DNA of 64,000 nt. It comes from Legionella rowbothamii (GTDB lineage Bacteria; Pseudomonadota; Gammaproteobacteria; Legionellales; Legionellaceae). The notes under the pieces were generated by a model. It was not told the origin of the DNA and made no database searches. It saw only the letters and a list, made by a program, of their open reading frames with translations. This document shows positions 8,098-17,900 of this stretch, piece by piece (position 1 is the first letter of the stretch; every line of letters begins with the position of its first letter). A program made the position numbers and the translations under genes. Location: NCBI RefSeq assembly GCF_900639985.1, contig NZ_CAAAIM010000010.1, forward strand, positions 62,001-126,000. The letters run 5' to 3'.

Positions 8098-9021
8098 ATG
8101 AATCATGATGACTTGCTCAATGAATTTAGAACCGTACTGGAAAAGCAGGATTTGTCACTTGCCTCAATTACCAGTTATCTCCAAGGAATAAAAGTATTTA
8201 CTACTTGGGTATTAGATTTTTATCAACAAGATGTTAGTCTTATCGAAGTGACATCCAATGATCTTCGTGCTTATCGAGAATATGTCTCCAAAGTACTTCG
8301 ACGCAAACCTGCTACCATTAACCACCACATTCAGGTATTAAAACGATTTTATGCTTGGGCTTTGCAAACCCGACTGATTTCTGATGATCCAGCATCAGCT
8401 ATTCATTTTGTGAAGCGAGTGACGACCACTAAACCACAGGCATTAAACAAAGAAGAAATTCATGCTTTGTTACGAGCCGCGGGCCTTTCCACTCATGGCC
8501 TTGCAATAAGAAATTATGCCATTGTGCAACTCATGTTACAAGCCGGTTTAAGAGTGGCAGAAGTAAAAAATTTAATACTCAGAGACGTAGTTATTAGAGA
8601 ACGTTCGGGCTTTGTCAGTATTGTTGATGGGAAAGGTAGGAAGCACAGGGAGGTTCCATTGAATTCAGTGGCACGCAGGGCATTAACCAGCTATTTAGAA
8701 ACACGAGATGCTATTGAAGCTGATGATTCATTATTTACTACTAAGCGCAGGGTTTCAGGAACCGTCAGAGCCCTACAACAACTGATTAGTGGACTCGCCA
8801 TCCGGGCTAATATTACACGAATTAACGTCACGGCCCATACGTTGCGTCATACCTTTGCGGTTCAGTTTTTACAGGCTAATCCAGGATGTCTTGTTGAATT
8901 GGCGATGCTCATGGGGCATGAATCCATTGACACTACAGCCATTTATACGAGAGCATCAAAAGAAAAATTAGCAGAGCATATCGAACGTTCAGGGATAAAT
9001 ATCGATGCAAACCACGATTGA
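8098..9021 (+). CDS. tnpI: tyrosine recombinase, TnpI-like
   Basis: The 307-residue protein has an N-terminal SAM-like core-binding domain (about 5-95, LASITSYLQGIKVFTTWVL) and a catalytic domain with Arg in QAGLRVAEVKNL, Lys in VDGKGRKHREVP, HTLRHTFAVQF, MGHESIDTT and the nucleophile Tyr in TAIYTRASK, so all residues are present. It probably resolves cointegrates at the palindromic site just upstream. Its 3' end overlaps the transposase start by 17 bp, which suggests coupled translation. Length is normal for the family. Confidence 0.92.
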   Translation: MNHDDLLNEFRTVLEKQDLSLASITSYLQGIKVFTTWVLDFYQQDVSLIEVTSNDLRAYREYVSKVLRRKPATINHHIQVLKRFYAWALQTRLISDDPASAIHFVKRVTTTKPQALNKEEIHALLRAAGLSTHGLAIRNYAIVQLMLQAGLRVAEVKNLILRDVVIRERSGFVSIVDGKGRKHREVPLNSVARRALTSYLETRDAIEADDSLFTTKRRVSGTVRALQQLISGLAIRANITRINVTAHTLRHTFAVQFLQANPGCLVELAMLMGHESIDTTAIYTRASKEKLAEHIERSGINIDANHD

Positions 9022-11875
9022 GATTACGGAAGATCAGTTAGCCATTGACTGGACACTCACTGAAAGTGATGTTCAGTTTATTAACAAAACCACAAATCAA
9101 AGTATTAAATTTGCCGCTCTTCTTTGCCACTTAAGGGCTTATGGGCGATTTATTGGCAAAGACGATACAGTACCGTTTATCGCCTTAAGTTATCTTGCCA
9201 AACAACTCGGGCAACCACTTTCAGTTACACCTGTCTTTGATAAAAACTCACATAGTTATATTCAGCAAGAAAAAATTCGTAATTATCTTGGATATACTGA
9301 GTTTAATGAGTCCGCGCAACTTCAATTAGAGGAATGGCTTGTGGTTCTCTTGCGCCAAGAAACCATGGACAAAAAACAACTGATCGCCCTGGCTATTAAT
9401 CACTTAAAATTGAGCCGCATTGAGTTGCCATCGTCCTTAGTATTAGGTCGCCTGGTAAGCCAGAAAGTGAATAAAGCGGTTGAGGGATTTCATCGAAGTA
9501 TTGCAGAAAGCTTAGCTCCTGGTAAACGGAAACAATTGTATCAATTAATCACACCAAAACACAAAGAAGCCTATGCTCAATTAGCGGAACTTAGAACATC
9601 GCCCCAGAATGCCAATAGCGAAGTGATGAATAAGTACCTTGACTATTTTGACCAAATTGAGCAGTTAGGGATTCTGGACTGCAATCTGTCAGCAATACAC
9701 CCCGAGGTCATTAATGAACTGGCTCAAAAAGGTCGCTACTATGATGCCGCCCAGCTACGTGATATGGCTTCTAAATTAAAACAAGAAGCCATCATTATTT
9801 GTTTTTTGCATGAAACGGCTAAAACCATTCTTGATTACCTTGTTTATGTATATAAGCGAATATTTTTGGACATTAATCGACACGCTACCCATGAAGTAAC
9901 CGCCGAGCGCGAGAAAGTATCCAGAAAAAATAAAGGGAAATTTAAACCCGCTAGTGAGTTCATTAAACAGGCTTATTCCCAAGCATCAGTTGGGCAGTTA
10001 ACCCTCATGGAATTTGTGACCCAGTTTAATGAAGACACAATGCTTGAAACAGCCAGTGCCTGTGAGGCCATCGATAAGCTGGAGTCCTCTGGAGTTACCG
10101 ATCATATCGTTAACCGATTTTCCTATGTCAGAAAATTTTCAAAACGATTTTTAAACTTAAAGCTCAGCGCAAGTGTTGGGTTAAGTTCATTAATGGAGGC
10201 ACTTGAGCTTCTTCGTCAACTTCACAATGGCGAGATTAAAAAACTTCCTGCTGCTGTGCCAACAGACTTTCTGCCAAAAATGTGGAAGGATGTGGTGTTT
10301 GATGAGAATGGGGAAATCAAAGCCCATCACTGGGAAATGGGTTTTTATTACGTCCTCAAGAAAAAAATCAGCGCGGGTGATGTTTATCTTTCAAAAAGTC
10401 GTAATAATCGTTATTTTTGGGACACGGTTTATGGTGAGCAGCCCTGGGAAAACGAGCGAGAACAACAGTACCTTAAGCTTGCGCTACCCAATGATTTTGA
10501 TACACTTCTGGAGACACTACGGGGGGAATATCATCGAGTAGCCACAAATGCCAGTAAGAGTTTACCCACTAATGATTTTGTAACAATTAAAGAGGGTAAA
10601 TTTTGTTTCACCAAAGAGGATGCCCTGGTTATTCCTCCTGAAGTGGTCAAATTACGTAAGTTAATACAGTCCAGGATGCCTGCCATTAGAATTGAGAAAC
10701 TCTTGGCAGAAGTCGCCAAAATGTCAGGCTGCATGGAAGGATTTACTCCTTTTTATGCACACACGCAACCGATAAAATTTCCATTAAAGCCATTGCTTGC
10801 GGCAATCCTTGCGCATGCAACCAATATTGGGCTGTTTGGAATGGGAACCAGCGCTGTTGGCATCAGCATTGATGCGCTGACCAACGCATCTCATGTTTAT
10901 CTACGACAAGACAGCATCAAAGAGGTTAATCGTCGATTAATTAATCATTTATTGACTTATCCAATCAGTGAGGAAATGACGGATGGCTCTTATTCAACCT
11001 CGGATGGTGAGCGTTACCCCATTGAGAGAAAGTTTTTTCTCTCCTCTTATTATCCAAGATACTACGGATATTATGAGCGTGCGATTTCTATCTATACGCA
11101 CGTGACAAAAGATGGTGTCTTTGGTACCCAGGTTATTTCAACTGGTGAAAGAGAAGCCTCTTTTGTGCTCACGGGGTTATTAGAGAATGATACTCTGCTC
11201 AATCCTGAGTTTCATAGCACCGACACACATGGCTTTACTGAGCATCTCTTTGCTCTGCTCTATTTAAATGGGTTTTCTTTTCATCCAAGGCTTAAGGATT
11301 TAGCCGAGCAAAATATTTATAAAATTGATGATGCAATGAGCTATGGTGACTTGGATGAAGTATTTCATGGTGCAGTGGATATTGAACTTATTCGTAAATA
11401 TTGGGATCAAATTGTCCGTATTGTCGCCTCATTAAAGAATGGCCTGGCTCCAGCCCATGTGATAATCCAGAAATTGGCCAATCGAACTGATAATGTATCT
11501 AAAGCAATAAGAGCTTTGGGACGTATCATTAAATCCATTTATATCTTGCGCTATATTGCAGACAAAGATCTTCGTTATACAGTTCATTTACACCTCAATC
11601 ATGGTGAGTCAAGACACCATCTGGCCAAGAAATTATTTTTTCTAAACAGAGGAGCCTTTAAAACCAGTGATTATGAGGAAATTATGAATAAGGCCAGCTG
11701 TTTAAGTTTGGTATCCAATGCTGTTTTAGTATGGAATACCCATCACATACAACACATAGTTGACGAACTTCGAGCAGAAGGACTCGATATTCCAAGCGAG
11801 CACTTACAAAAAATATCCGCGCTAATGTTTAAACACATTCAAATTTATGGCACTTATCACTTTGAGGATATTTAA
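9005..11875 (+). CDS. tnpA: Tn3-family transposase
   Basis: A 956-residue DDE transposase of normal Tn3 length. The N-terminal half contains the DNA-binding region; the catalytic core is in the C-terminal half, with TSDGERYPIERK (first Asp), STDTHGFTEHLFALLYLNGF (second Asp in the STDTHG motif) and an Asn/Trp-rich C-terminus (VLVWNTHHIQHIVDEL) holding the conserved end segment. It cuts and joins the 35-bp ends of the element. The start overlaps tnpI. No frameshift or internal stop is seen, so it looks active. Confidence 0.93.
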   Translation: MQTTIEITEDQLAIDWTLTESDVQFINKTTNQSIKFAALLCHLRAYGRFIGKDDTVPFIALSYLAKQLGQPLSVTPVFDKNSHSYIQQEKIRNYLGYTEFNESAQLQLEEWLVVLLRQETMDKKQLIALAINHLKLSRIELPSSLVLGRLVSQKVNKAVEGFHRSIAESLAPGKRKQLYQLITPKHKEAYAQLAELRTSPQNANSEVMNKYLDYFDQIEQLGILDCNLSAIHPEVINELAQKGRYYDAAQLRDMASKLKQEAIIICFLHETAKTILDYLVYVYKRIFLDINRHATHEVTAEREKVSRKNKGKFKPASEFIKQAYSQASVGQLTLMEFVTQFNEDTMLETASACEAIDKLESSGVTDHIVNRFSYVRKFSKRFLNLKLSASVGLSSLMEALELLRQLHNGEIKKLPAAVPTDFLPKMWKDVVFDENGEIKAHHWEMGFYYVLKKKISAGDVYLSKSRNNRYFWDTVYGEQPWENEREQQYLKLALPNDFDTLLETLRGEYHRVATNASKSLPTNDFVTIKEGKFCFTKEDALVIPPEVVKLRKLIQSRMPAIRIEKLLAEVAKMSGCMEGFTPFYAHTQPIKFPLKPLLAAILAHATNIGLFGMGTSAVGISIDALTNASHVYLRQDSIKEVNRRLINHLLTYPISEEMTDGSYSTSDGERYPIERKFFLSSYYPRYYGYYERAISIYTHVTKDGVFGTQVISTGEREASFVLTGLLENDTLLNPEFHSTDTHGFTEHLFALLYLNGFSFHPRLKDLAEQNIYKIDDAMSYGDLDEVFHGAVDIELIRKYWDQIVRIVASLKNGLAPAHVIIQKLANRTDNVSKAIRALGRIIKSIYILRYIADKDLRYTVHLHLNHGESRHHLAKKLFFLNRGAFKTSDYEEIMNKASCLSLVSNAVLVWNTHHIQHIVDELRAEGLDIPSEHLQKISALMFKHIQIYGTYHFEDI

Positions 11876-11903
11876 GAACGGATTTAATATCCTCCTGAAT
11901 CAC

Positions 11904-11931
11904 TTGAAATAGTACTATAATATGGTATCAT
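11904..11931 (+). promoter_or_regulatory. promoter/operator candidate for hicAB
   Basis: TTGAAA (11904-11909) and TATCAT (11926-11931) are separated by 16 bp, seven bases before the hicA ATG; TATAAT also occurs at 11916-11921. The 10-bp palindrome ATAGTACTAT (11909-11918) lies between, a plausible HicB autoregulation site. If TATCAT is the -10, the message would be leaderless or nearly so; use of the earlier TATAAT would leave a short leader. Confidence 0.35.
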
Positions 11932-11937
11932 TAACCA

Positions 11938-12195
11938 ATGAAAGCTAAACATAAAAAAGTGCTGCACAGCATATTTGAAACGCCAGTGAATGCCAGCATT
12001 ATCTGGAAGGATATCGAGTCGTTGCTTATTAGCTTGGGTGCCGAATTATCTGAGGGGCGCGGATCACGAGTACGTATAGCGCTGAATGGTGTTCGGGCTG
12101 TTTTTCATCGACCTCATCCTAAAAAAGAGGCCGATAAGGGAGCGGTTGTTTCAATGAGGCGTTTACTGAAAGAAGCAGGAGTAGAGCCATGTTAA
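11938..12195 (+). CDS. hicA: HicA-type mRNA interferase toxin
   Basis: An 85-residue protein with WKDIESLLISLGAELSEGRGSRVRI and VFHRPHPKKEADKGAVVSMRRLLKEAGV, the HicA layout in which a dsRBD-like fold cleaves translated mRNA. The catalytic His seems to be supplied by FHRPHP rather than the usual GSH motif; the SRVRI variant is common in this subgroup. It overlaps hicB by seven bases. It is carried as passenger cargo of the Tn3 element. Confidence 0.88.
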   Translation: MKAKHKKVLHSIFETPVNASIIWKDIESLLISLGAELSEGRGSRVRIALNGVRAVFHRPHPKKEADKGAVVSMRRLLKEAGVEPC

Positions 12196-12509
12196 ATTAT
12201 AAAGGTTATCTTGGTCATGTAGAGTTTGATGACGAAAATGAACTTTTTGTGGGTGAAGTTATTAATACTAAAGATGTGATTACGTTCCAGGCTGATACAG
12301 CGCATGGGCTAAAACAGGCATTTGTTGAGTCAATAGATGACTATATTGACTTTTGTCATGAGCGAAACGAAAAGCCAGAAAAACCGTTTTCAGGGAAATT
12401 CAATCTGAGAATTTCTCCAGAGCTCCATCGTGAGGCCTATGTAGCAGCCAAACATTCTGGCATGAGCCTAAACTCATGGGTGTGTGATGTGTTGAAGCAT
12501 GCTGTTTAA
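12189..12509 (+). CDS. hicB: HicB-type antitoxin
   Basis: A 106-residue protein. Residues 1-65 form the partial RNase-H-like HicB fold (YKGYLGHVEFDDENELFVGEV, FQADTAHGLKQAFVESIDDYI) that covers HicA. Residues 70-106 are a ribbon-helix-helix DNA-binding tail (FNLRISPELHREAYVAAKHSGMSLNSWV) for autoregulation. The overlapping start with hicA indicates a coupled operon. Confidence 0.92.
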   Translation: MLNYKGYLGHVEFDDENELFVGEVINTKDVITFQADTAHGLKQAFVESIDDYIDFCHERNEKPEKPFSGKFNLRISPELHREAYVAAKHSGMSLNSWVCDVLKHAV

Positions 12510-12567
12510 TGTAAATTATAATGCGCTGCATTTTACGGATATTTAAGCGCTGGTAATGAGGGGGTTG

Positions 12568-12579
12568 ATTATTCACATA
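12568..12579 (+). repeat. distal copy of the recombinase-site motif
   Basis: ATTATTCACATA again, with the preceding GGGTTG shared with the copy at 8070-8087, giving an exact 19-bp direct repeat GGTTGATTATTCACATAAT at both ends of the transposon interior. It lies just inside the right terminal repeat. It may be an accessory site or a remnant of deletion or duplication of the recombination site. Confidence 0.6.
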
Positions 12580-12586
12580 ATATGCC

Positions 12587-12621
12587 ACCTGCTAAATCTG
12601 TAAAATACGTCCCGAAACCCC
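12587..12621 (-). repeat. Tn3 right terminal inverted repeat
   Basis: On the complement it reads GGGGTTTCGGGACGTATTTT and ends GCAGGT, matching the left end over 35 bp. It directly adjoins an open reading frame for a second, truncated Tn3 transposase starting at 12623. Confidence 0.88.
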
Positions 12622-12622
12622 T

Positions 12623-13798
12623 ATTTCTTATGGCCAGAAAACCTATTTAAAACCAAATGAAATTTCAGAAAGGATCTTACTTTCTATCTATGGGATGGGC
12701 ACAAATGTTGGATTAAAACATATGTGCGCTGGAAATCCGCATGTCAGTGACCACCAGCTTAGACATATTAAAAACTATTTTTTATCCCCTGATAATTTAA
12801 AAAATGCACAGAGTAAAGTAGCAAATGCATTATTTAAAATAAGGCTAGAAGAGATTTGGGGCGGCATGCCAATAGCTGTTGCCAGTGATTCCACGCAGTT
12901 TTCAGCCTACTTTCAAAATCTGATTTCAGAATACCATAATCGCTATGGAGGAAGAGGCGTGATGATTTACTGGCATGTTGAAAAAAATGCCTGTTGTATT
13001 CACTCACAACTAAAAAGTGTGTCAAGCTCTGAAGTTTCAGCCATGATTGAAGGTGTTTTAAGACACTGCACAGAAATGTCCGTTCAAAAAAATTATGTAG
13101 ATACTCATGGCCAAAGCGAAGTTGGTTTTGCCTTCTCGTATCTTTTAGGATTTTCCTTGATGCCACGGCTTGCCAATTTGAATAAACAAAGATTAGCACA
13201 ATGTGAACTTGGTGATTATCAACTATATAAAGATTTACAGCCAGTTTTGACTGACACTATTAATTGGCAGTTAATTAAAGAACAATATGGTCAAATAGTT
13301 AAATATACTGCCGCAATGAAGGCAGGCCATGCTGATCCAGAATCTATCCTCAGACGTTTTAACCAAAACAACTTAAAACATCCAACTTATATGGCATTAT
13401 CTCAATTAGGTAAGGTATTAAAAACTATTTTCATTTGTAATTATTTAATGCACGAATCCATCCGACAGGAAATTCAGGAAGGATTAAATGTTGTTGAGCT
13501 TTGGAATGGCGTTAGCAAGTTTATTTTTTATGGCCGCGCTGGGGAAATTTCATCTAACCATGAAAAGGCTCAAACATTATCTGTAATGTCCCTACATCTT
13601 TTGCAATTATCAATGGTTTATATCAATACGTTAATGATTCAGCAAATTATAGAAGAGCATGGTTTAAAAGATATACTGACAAAGGAGGATAAACGAGCAT
13701 TAACCCCCCTTATTTACGAACATGTTAACCCGTATGGTTTATTTCCATTGGATTTATCAACACGCCTTCCTCATCTTCATTATAAGGCAGCTGCATAA
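12623..13798 (+). pseudogene. 3' fragment of a second Tn3 transposase
   Basis: The frame is open from the Tn3 right end (12622) without needing a start and encodes about 390 residues of a Tn3 transposase catalytic half: VASDSTQFSAYF (first Asp), YVDTHGQSEVGFAFSYLLGF (second Asp) and a normal C-terminal region. The upstream 60 percent of the gene is missing. It is distantly related to the intact transposase next door. Its TAA overlaps the ATG of a tyrosine recombinase gene, so the second element had the reverse order (transposase then recombinase). Confidence 0.85.
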
Positions 13799-14308
13799 TG
13801 GAACATATATCAGCTAAAAAAATGGCTCAGAAGGTTTCAAGTCTGCTGAAAACACAAAATCCTAATTATGATTATCTTCGAGATGTATTCCGGTTCGTAA
13901 GAGAAAATCTTAATATCGAAGTAACAACGACACTCAAACGCTTACCTTACGTTCCCACTGAGGATGAAATTAGACTCTTTTATAAAACTGTTTGGGAATC
14001 TCACGACATTATACCGATGCTGATTGTTAAAGTTTTGCTTTATACAGGGATAAGAGTCAGCGAATTAATTAATATACAGTTATGCGACATTGATTTAACC
14101 TAAGCTTGCAGGTATTGAGCGATCCATATCCCCCCACAAGTTAAGACATTTTTTGTTTACTTGGCTTAAGAAGCAAAACATTGATGACGCTTTTATTCAA
14201 CCTTATTCAGGCCATGCTAAAAGAGATTCTCTTGAAATATACTCCAAGTTAAGCCTAGCTAATGCACAAGATAAGTATAACGATGTAATTGGGGATTTTC
14301 CCATATGA
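13798..14308 (+). pseudogene. tyrosine recombinase with internal deletion
   Basis: The first 101 codons (to 14103) encode the core-binding domain and start of the catalytic domain ([15 protein letters not shown] with the first Arg). After a stop, another frame continues with [17 protein letters not shown], the [18 protein letters not shown] segment and the terminal GDFPI, closely matching the recombinase at 19607-20221. About 65-70 residues with the catalytic Lys region are missing, so it is a deletion plus frameshift. TAATG couples it to the upstream transposase fragment. Confidence 0.85.
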
Positions 14309-14317
14309 GATTTTAGA

Positions 14318-14353
14318 TTTTGCATCAGGGCGCAAGTTCCGGAGCGCTAGGCC
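14318..14353 (-). repeat. recurrent 36-bp breakpoint motif, copy A
   Basis: On the complement it reads GGCCTAGCGCTCCGGAACTT followed by GCGCCCTGATGCAAAA. Near-identical copies occur at 36510-36545 and 62951-62985. Here it lies exactly between the end of the broken tyrosine recombinase and the truncated copy of the repeat-protein gene. Confidence 0.75.
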
Positions 14354-14357
14354 CATT

Positions 14358-14846
14358 AGGAGAGTAGTTGCCTATAAAAGCACGGTCATCGTTAAGTGCA
14401 GTCCAGATAACAATAAATACATAATGCAAAGGAAAAATGCGCGAACCTATCTCTCTTGTGGACGGATTCAATACAATATTATCCATTTGCTCCCATTGAT
14501 AGGCCTCAGTAACCATGGTCTTAGGAAAAACTTCCGGCAGTTTTGCTTCCAATCGAGTGATTAATGGCTGAAGGTGAGCGAACTCAGGCATATCTTTTGC
14601 AAGATTAAGAGCCCGAAACATCTCTTGATGACAAGCAAGGTATGTGTCATTTAATGAATCTTCTTCCAAGCATCTGGTCTTATTGATTTGGTTATTTACA
14701 ACTACCTCACGCTCTTTTTCAGTAACTTTAAAACCATACCTCCTTTCCAGTGCCATTAATCCTGCAGCAACGCTGGCTGAATGGGCAAAGTCATGCGTTC
14801 CATCTTTTGCAGTAAGACGTGCTAATTCATTTTTTTCAGCGGCCAT
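14358..14846 (-). pseudogene. 5' fragment of duplicated effector-like gene
   Basis: About 163 codons (ATG at 14846) that match the first 163 residues of the adjacent 1073-residue protein, with one early difference (MAAEKN versus MAVEKN). Homology stops at NYSPN, a few bases from breakpoint motif A, after which the frame reads unrelated codons. The leader region (GAGAGTTCCTGTAATG on the plus strand) is also duplicated. It is a truncated tandem duplicate. Confidence 0.88.
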
Positions 14847-14935
14847 TGAGAGTTCCTGTAATGTATATAGGTATTCATAATATAATTATGTCCTATTTTA
14901 AAAAGCGCTTCTACTACCTCGCTCCGAAGCGTAAC

Positions 14936-17900
14936 CTATGGGGTTGGTAAGGTTTTTGTCACCAAATCCACCTTCGGTTTTTCTTCCTTGAATCGCTCAT
15001 TTAGTGCAGCCCACACTTTATTGCTTTCGCCTTTGAAAAAGGCATTCGAATAGGAATAGTGGGATGAATAGTGGGGTGTGGCTATGTGAGTGGCCGTAAG
15101 GTCACGTAGTTGATTCATACTATCCTCTGATAAATGCACAATAATGCCTTCCAAACTGTCTGATGAAATGATGTTAGTTAATTCATTCAGGATAAATCTA
15201 TTGTCTGTTTTAAGGATTTCAAAAAACACGTCAGGCTTTTCTTTAGCCAATGAAGATAAAATAGGCACAGTAATTTGTGGAGTAATGGGCTCAGGAACAG
15301 CACTTAGGCGCATGTAGGTATAGCAGAAAATCTGTAAAAAATCTTTGGCAGTTTGAATGAACGCTGGCAATTGATCTTGCATGGCTGTAGCAAGGGTGGT
15401 GATTTGTTCCGGATTAAGATACTGCAAGACCCACCCAAAATCCTCAGCCGTTTGAATGAGCACTGACAATTGACCTTGCATACTTTGCAAAATATCTACC
15501 TTTTGCCCCGGATTAAGATACTCAAAGACCCACCCAAAATCCTTAGCCGTTTGAATGAGCGCTGGTAATTTACCTTGCATGCTTGCAACCAGAGTAGTGA
15601 TTTGTTCCGGATTAAGAACTAGTAAGACCCACGCAAAATCCTTAGCCGTTTTAATCAGCTCTGGCAATTGACCTTGCATGCCTGCGACTAAAGCTACCTT
15701 TTGCCCCGGATTAAGATCTTGCAAGACCTTCTTAAAATCCTCAACCGTTTTAATCAGCTCTGGCAATTGACCTTGCATACCTGCCACAAGAACAGTGATT
15801 TGTTCTCGATTAAGATACTTCAAGACCCACGCAAAATCCTGAGCCGTTTTAATCAGCGCTGGCAATTGATCTTGCATGCCAGCAACAAGGGTAGTGATTT
15901 GTTCCGGATTAAGAACTAGTAAGACCCACGCAAAATCCTCAACCGTTTTAATCAGCGCTGGTAATTGACCTTGCATACCTGCGACACATGCTATTTTTTG
16001 CTTCAGGTTAAGGGACTGCAAGACCCTCGCAAAATCCTCACTCGTTTTAATCAGCGCTGGCAATTGAGCTTGCATGCCTGTAATAAGGGTAGTGATTTGT
16101 TCCGGATAAAGGTGCTGCAAGACCCTCGTAAAATACTCAACCGTTTGAATCAGCTCTGGCAATTGACCTTGTATGGCAGCAACAAGATCAGTGATTTGCT
16201 GCGGACTAAGGTATTTTAAGAGCCATATAAAATCACCCTCCATGCTAATAAGCGGAAGTTTGTGCTCATTTAAGCTCTCAACGAACGGAGCAAATAACTC
16301 CCCGGGAATAGAATACAGCACAGACAATAACTGCTCTTTATTTTGCACCGCTAAAGTCCCAAAGGGCATCCACAACAAGTCATTCTCGCTTTTTGGTAAA
16401 GGATTGCCTTTTTTTAGCACGTCAAGCAACATCAATTGATTGATTAAGCTCGGTGTGTAGGAGGATGCTTTTAAGGTAGCTGTCTTAGCGGTATCGCTGC
16501 TCTGAGGCTTTATGAGGCTTAATGTTTTTTCAAATACTTCGGTGAATAAATCACTCCATTGGGCCACAGGCGTCATCAATGCATGCAATACAACACGATT
16601 GATTTCATAGGGAGAAAAATAGGTCTCACCATTGCTTAGGGATTGATTCATTAGTGTTCGCAACGAATCATCGCTTAAAAGTATTAAGTGCTTGTGGCTC
16701 CATACAAAACGGTACAAAGGGTGGCGAAGATGTTTGTTTTCCCAATTCATTCCTTGGGACCACAAAGCAAAAAAATTCTCAATAAATGCTTTGCCACTGT
16801 CTTTTAATGCTTTTTGTTCTACAGCAAGAAGTTCTTCTACAAAAGAACGGGAGGGCTCTACAGCCTGCGGCTGCTTCTCACTAAATTGGCGGATACATTG
16901 CTGTAAATAAGCAACCGCCTGTTCTTTTTTGCTGTCACTTTCAGCTTCGGAGTATAATCCCATTACAGCAAGTAAGGTTTTCTCTTTAGTTAAAAAATCA
17001 ATGCATTGAACCAGCTGGGCGGTCAAAATCAGCTGCTCTTGCTGCGACGCATCGCTAAGAAAATGGTTGTGTTCGCTATTTATCCAGCCAATAAGGGTAC
17101 GTAAATCCTCTAAATAATCCGGCTTTTCCTGCGTGCTCGACTCTAAATTATTCGTTACATTTACCAAAAAATAAAGCGCATGCAGTGTCTTTGAAATGGC
17201 AGGGTACTTGCTGAGCTCGAGACTTGGCGGTTGATAGGCGATGATTGTATTCATTAAGGACTCGACCTTCTTATCCAGCGGTACGCCATGGTGCATCAGG
17301 AACTCTGTCAGTGCCATGGTGGGATTGAGCGTCAGAGTCACAGGAAGAGGGCCAAGGGCTCCGGAATCATCCTGTATCCAGGCAAGCAGATTGGCTTGCA
17401 CTGCCTGCGCACGCTCCTCCGATAAATTATCAAGATAGTGTGAAAAATACTCGGATAAAAGGCGAAGAAACTCGGCGTTTAAAGCGATATCAAGATCTTC
17501 AATCATATCAACATCAGGGTGGATTTTATTCAGGCAGAGCACCAGGGCATTGCGAGCCCCCTGCGAGCACGTCCTATCCTGGATATTCGCATCCATTGTT
17601 TTAAAAAAAGTTAACAGACGATGAGAACGATCTGCTTGCGCTTGTTCCAGGGCACTTTTATCATCATTAGGAGAGTAGTTGCCTATAAAAGCACGGTCAT
17701 CGTTAAGTGCAGTCCAGATAACAATAAATACATAATGCAAAGGAAAAATGCGCGAACCTATCTCTCTTGTGGACGGATTCAATACAATATTATCCATTTG
17801 CTCCCATTGATAGGCCTCAGTAACCATGGTCTTAGGAAAAACTTCCGGCAGTTTTGCTTCCAATCGAGTGATTAATGGCTGAAGGTGAGCGAACTCAGGC

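Larger units (their letters stand above)
7866..12621 (+). mobile_element. complete Tn3-family transposon with tyrosine recombinase and HicAB
   Basis: A 4756-bp element bounded by terminal inverted repeats beginning GGGGTTT (left 7866-7900; right 12587-12621, 30 of 35 positions identical). It contains a TnpI-type tyrosine recombinase, a 956-residue transposase and a hicA-hicB pair, an arrangement like Tn4430-type Tn3 elements that resolve cointegrates with a tyrosine recombinase. Flanking pentamers are TATTA and TATTT, so a perfect 5-bp target duplication is absent. The left end cuts the response regulator, and the right end abuts another transposase fragment, so the flanks rearranged after or during insertion. 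Confidence 0.88.

Noticed and set aside
14289..14564. 91-codon plus-strand frame after the recombinase
   Set aside because: It is the recombinase 3' end read into the antisense of the truncated effector copy.
15701..16439. Several plus-strand frames with repeated peptides
   Set aside because: They are the antisense of the 33-residue repeats of the minus-strand gene at 14936-18157.
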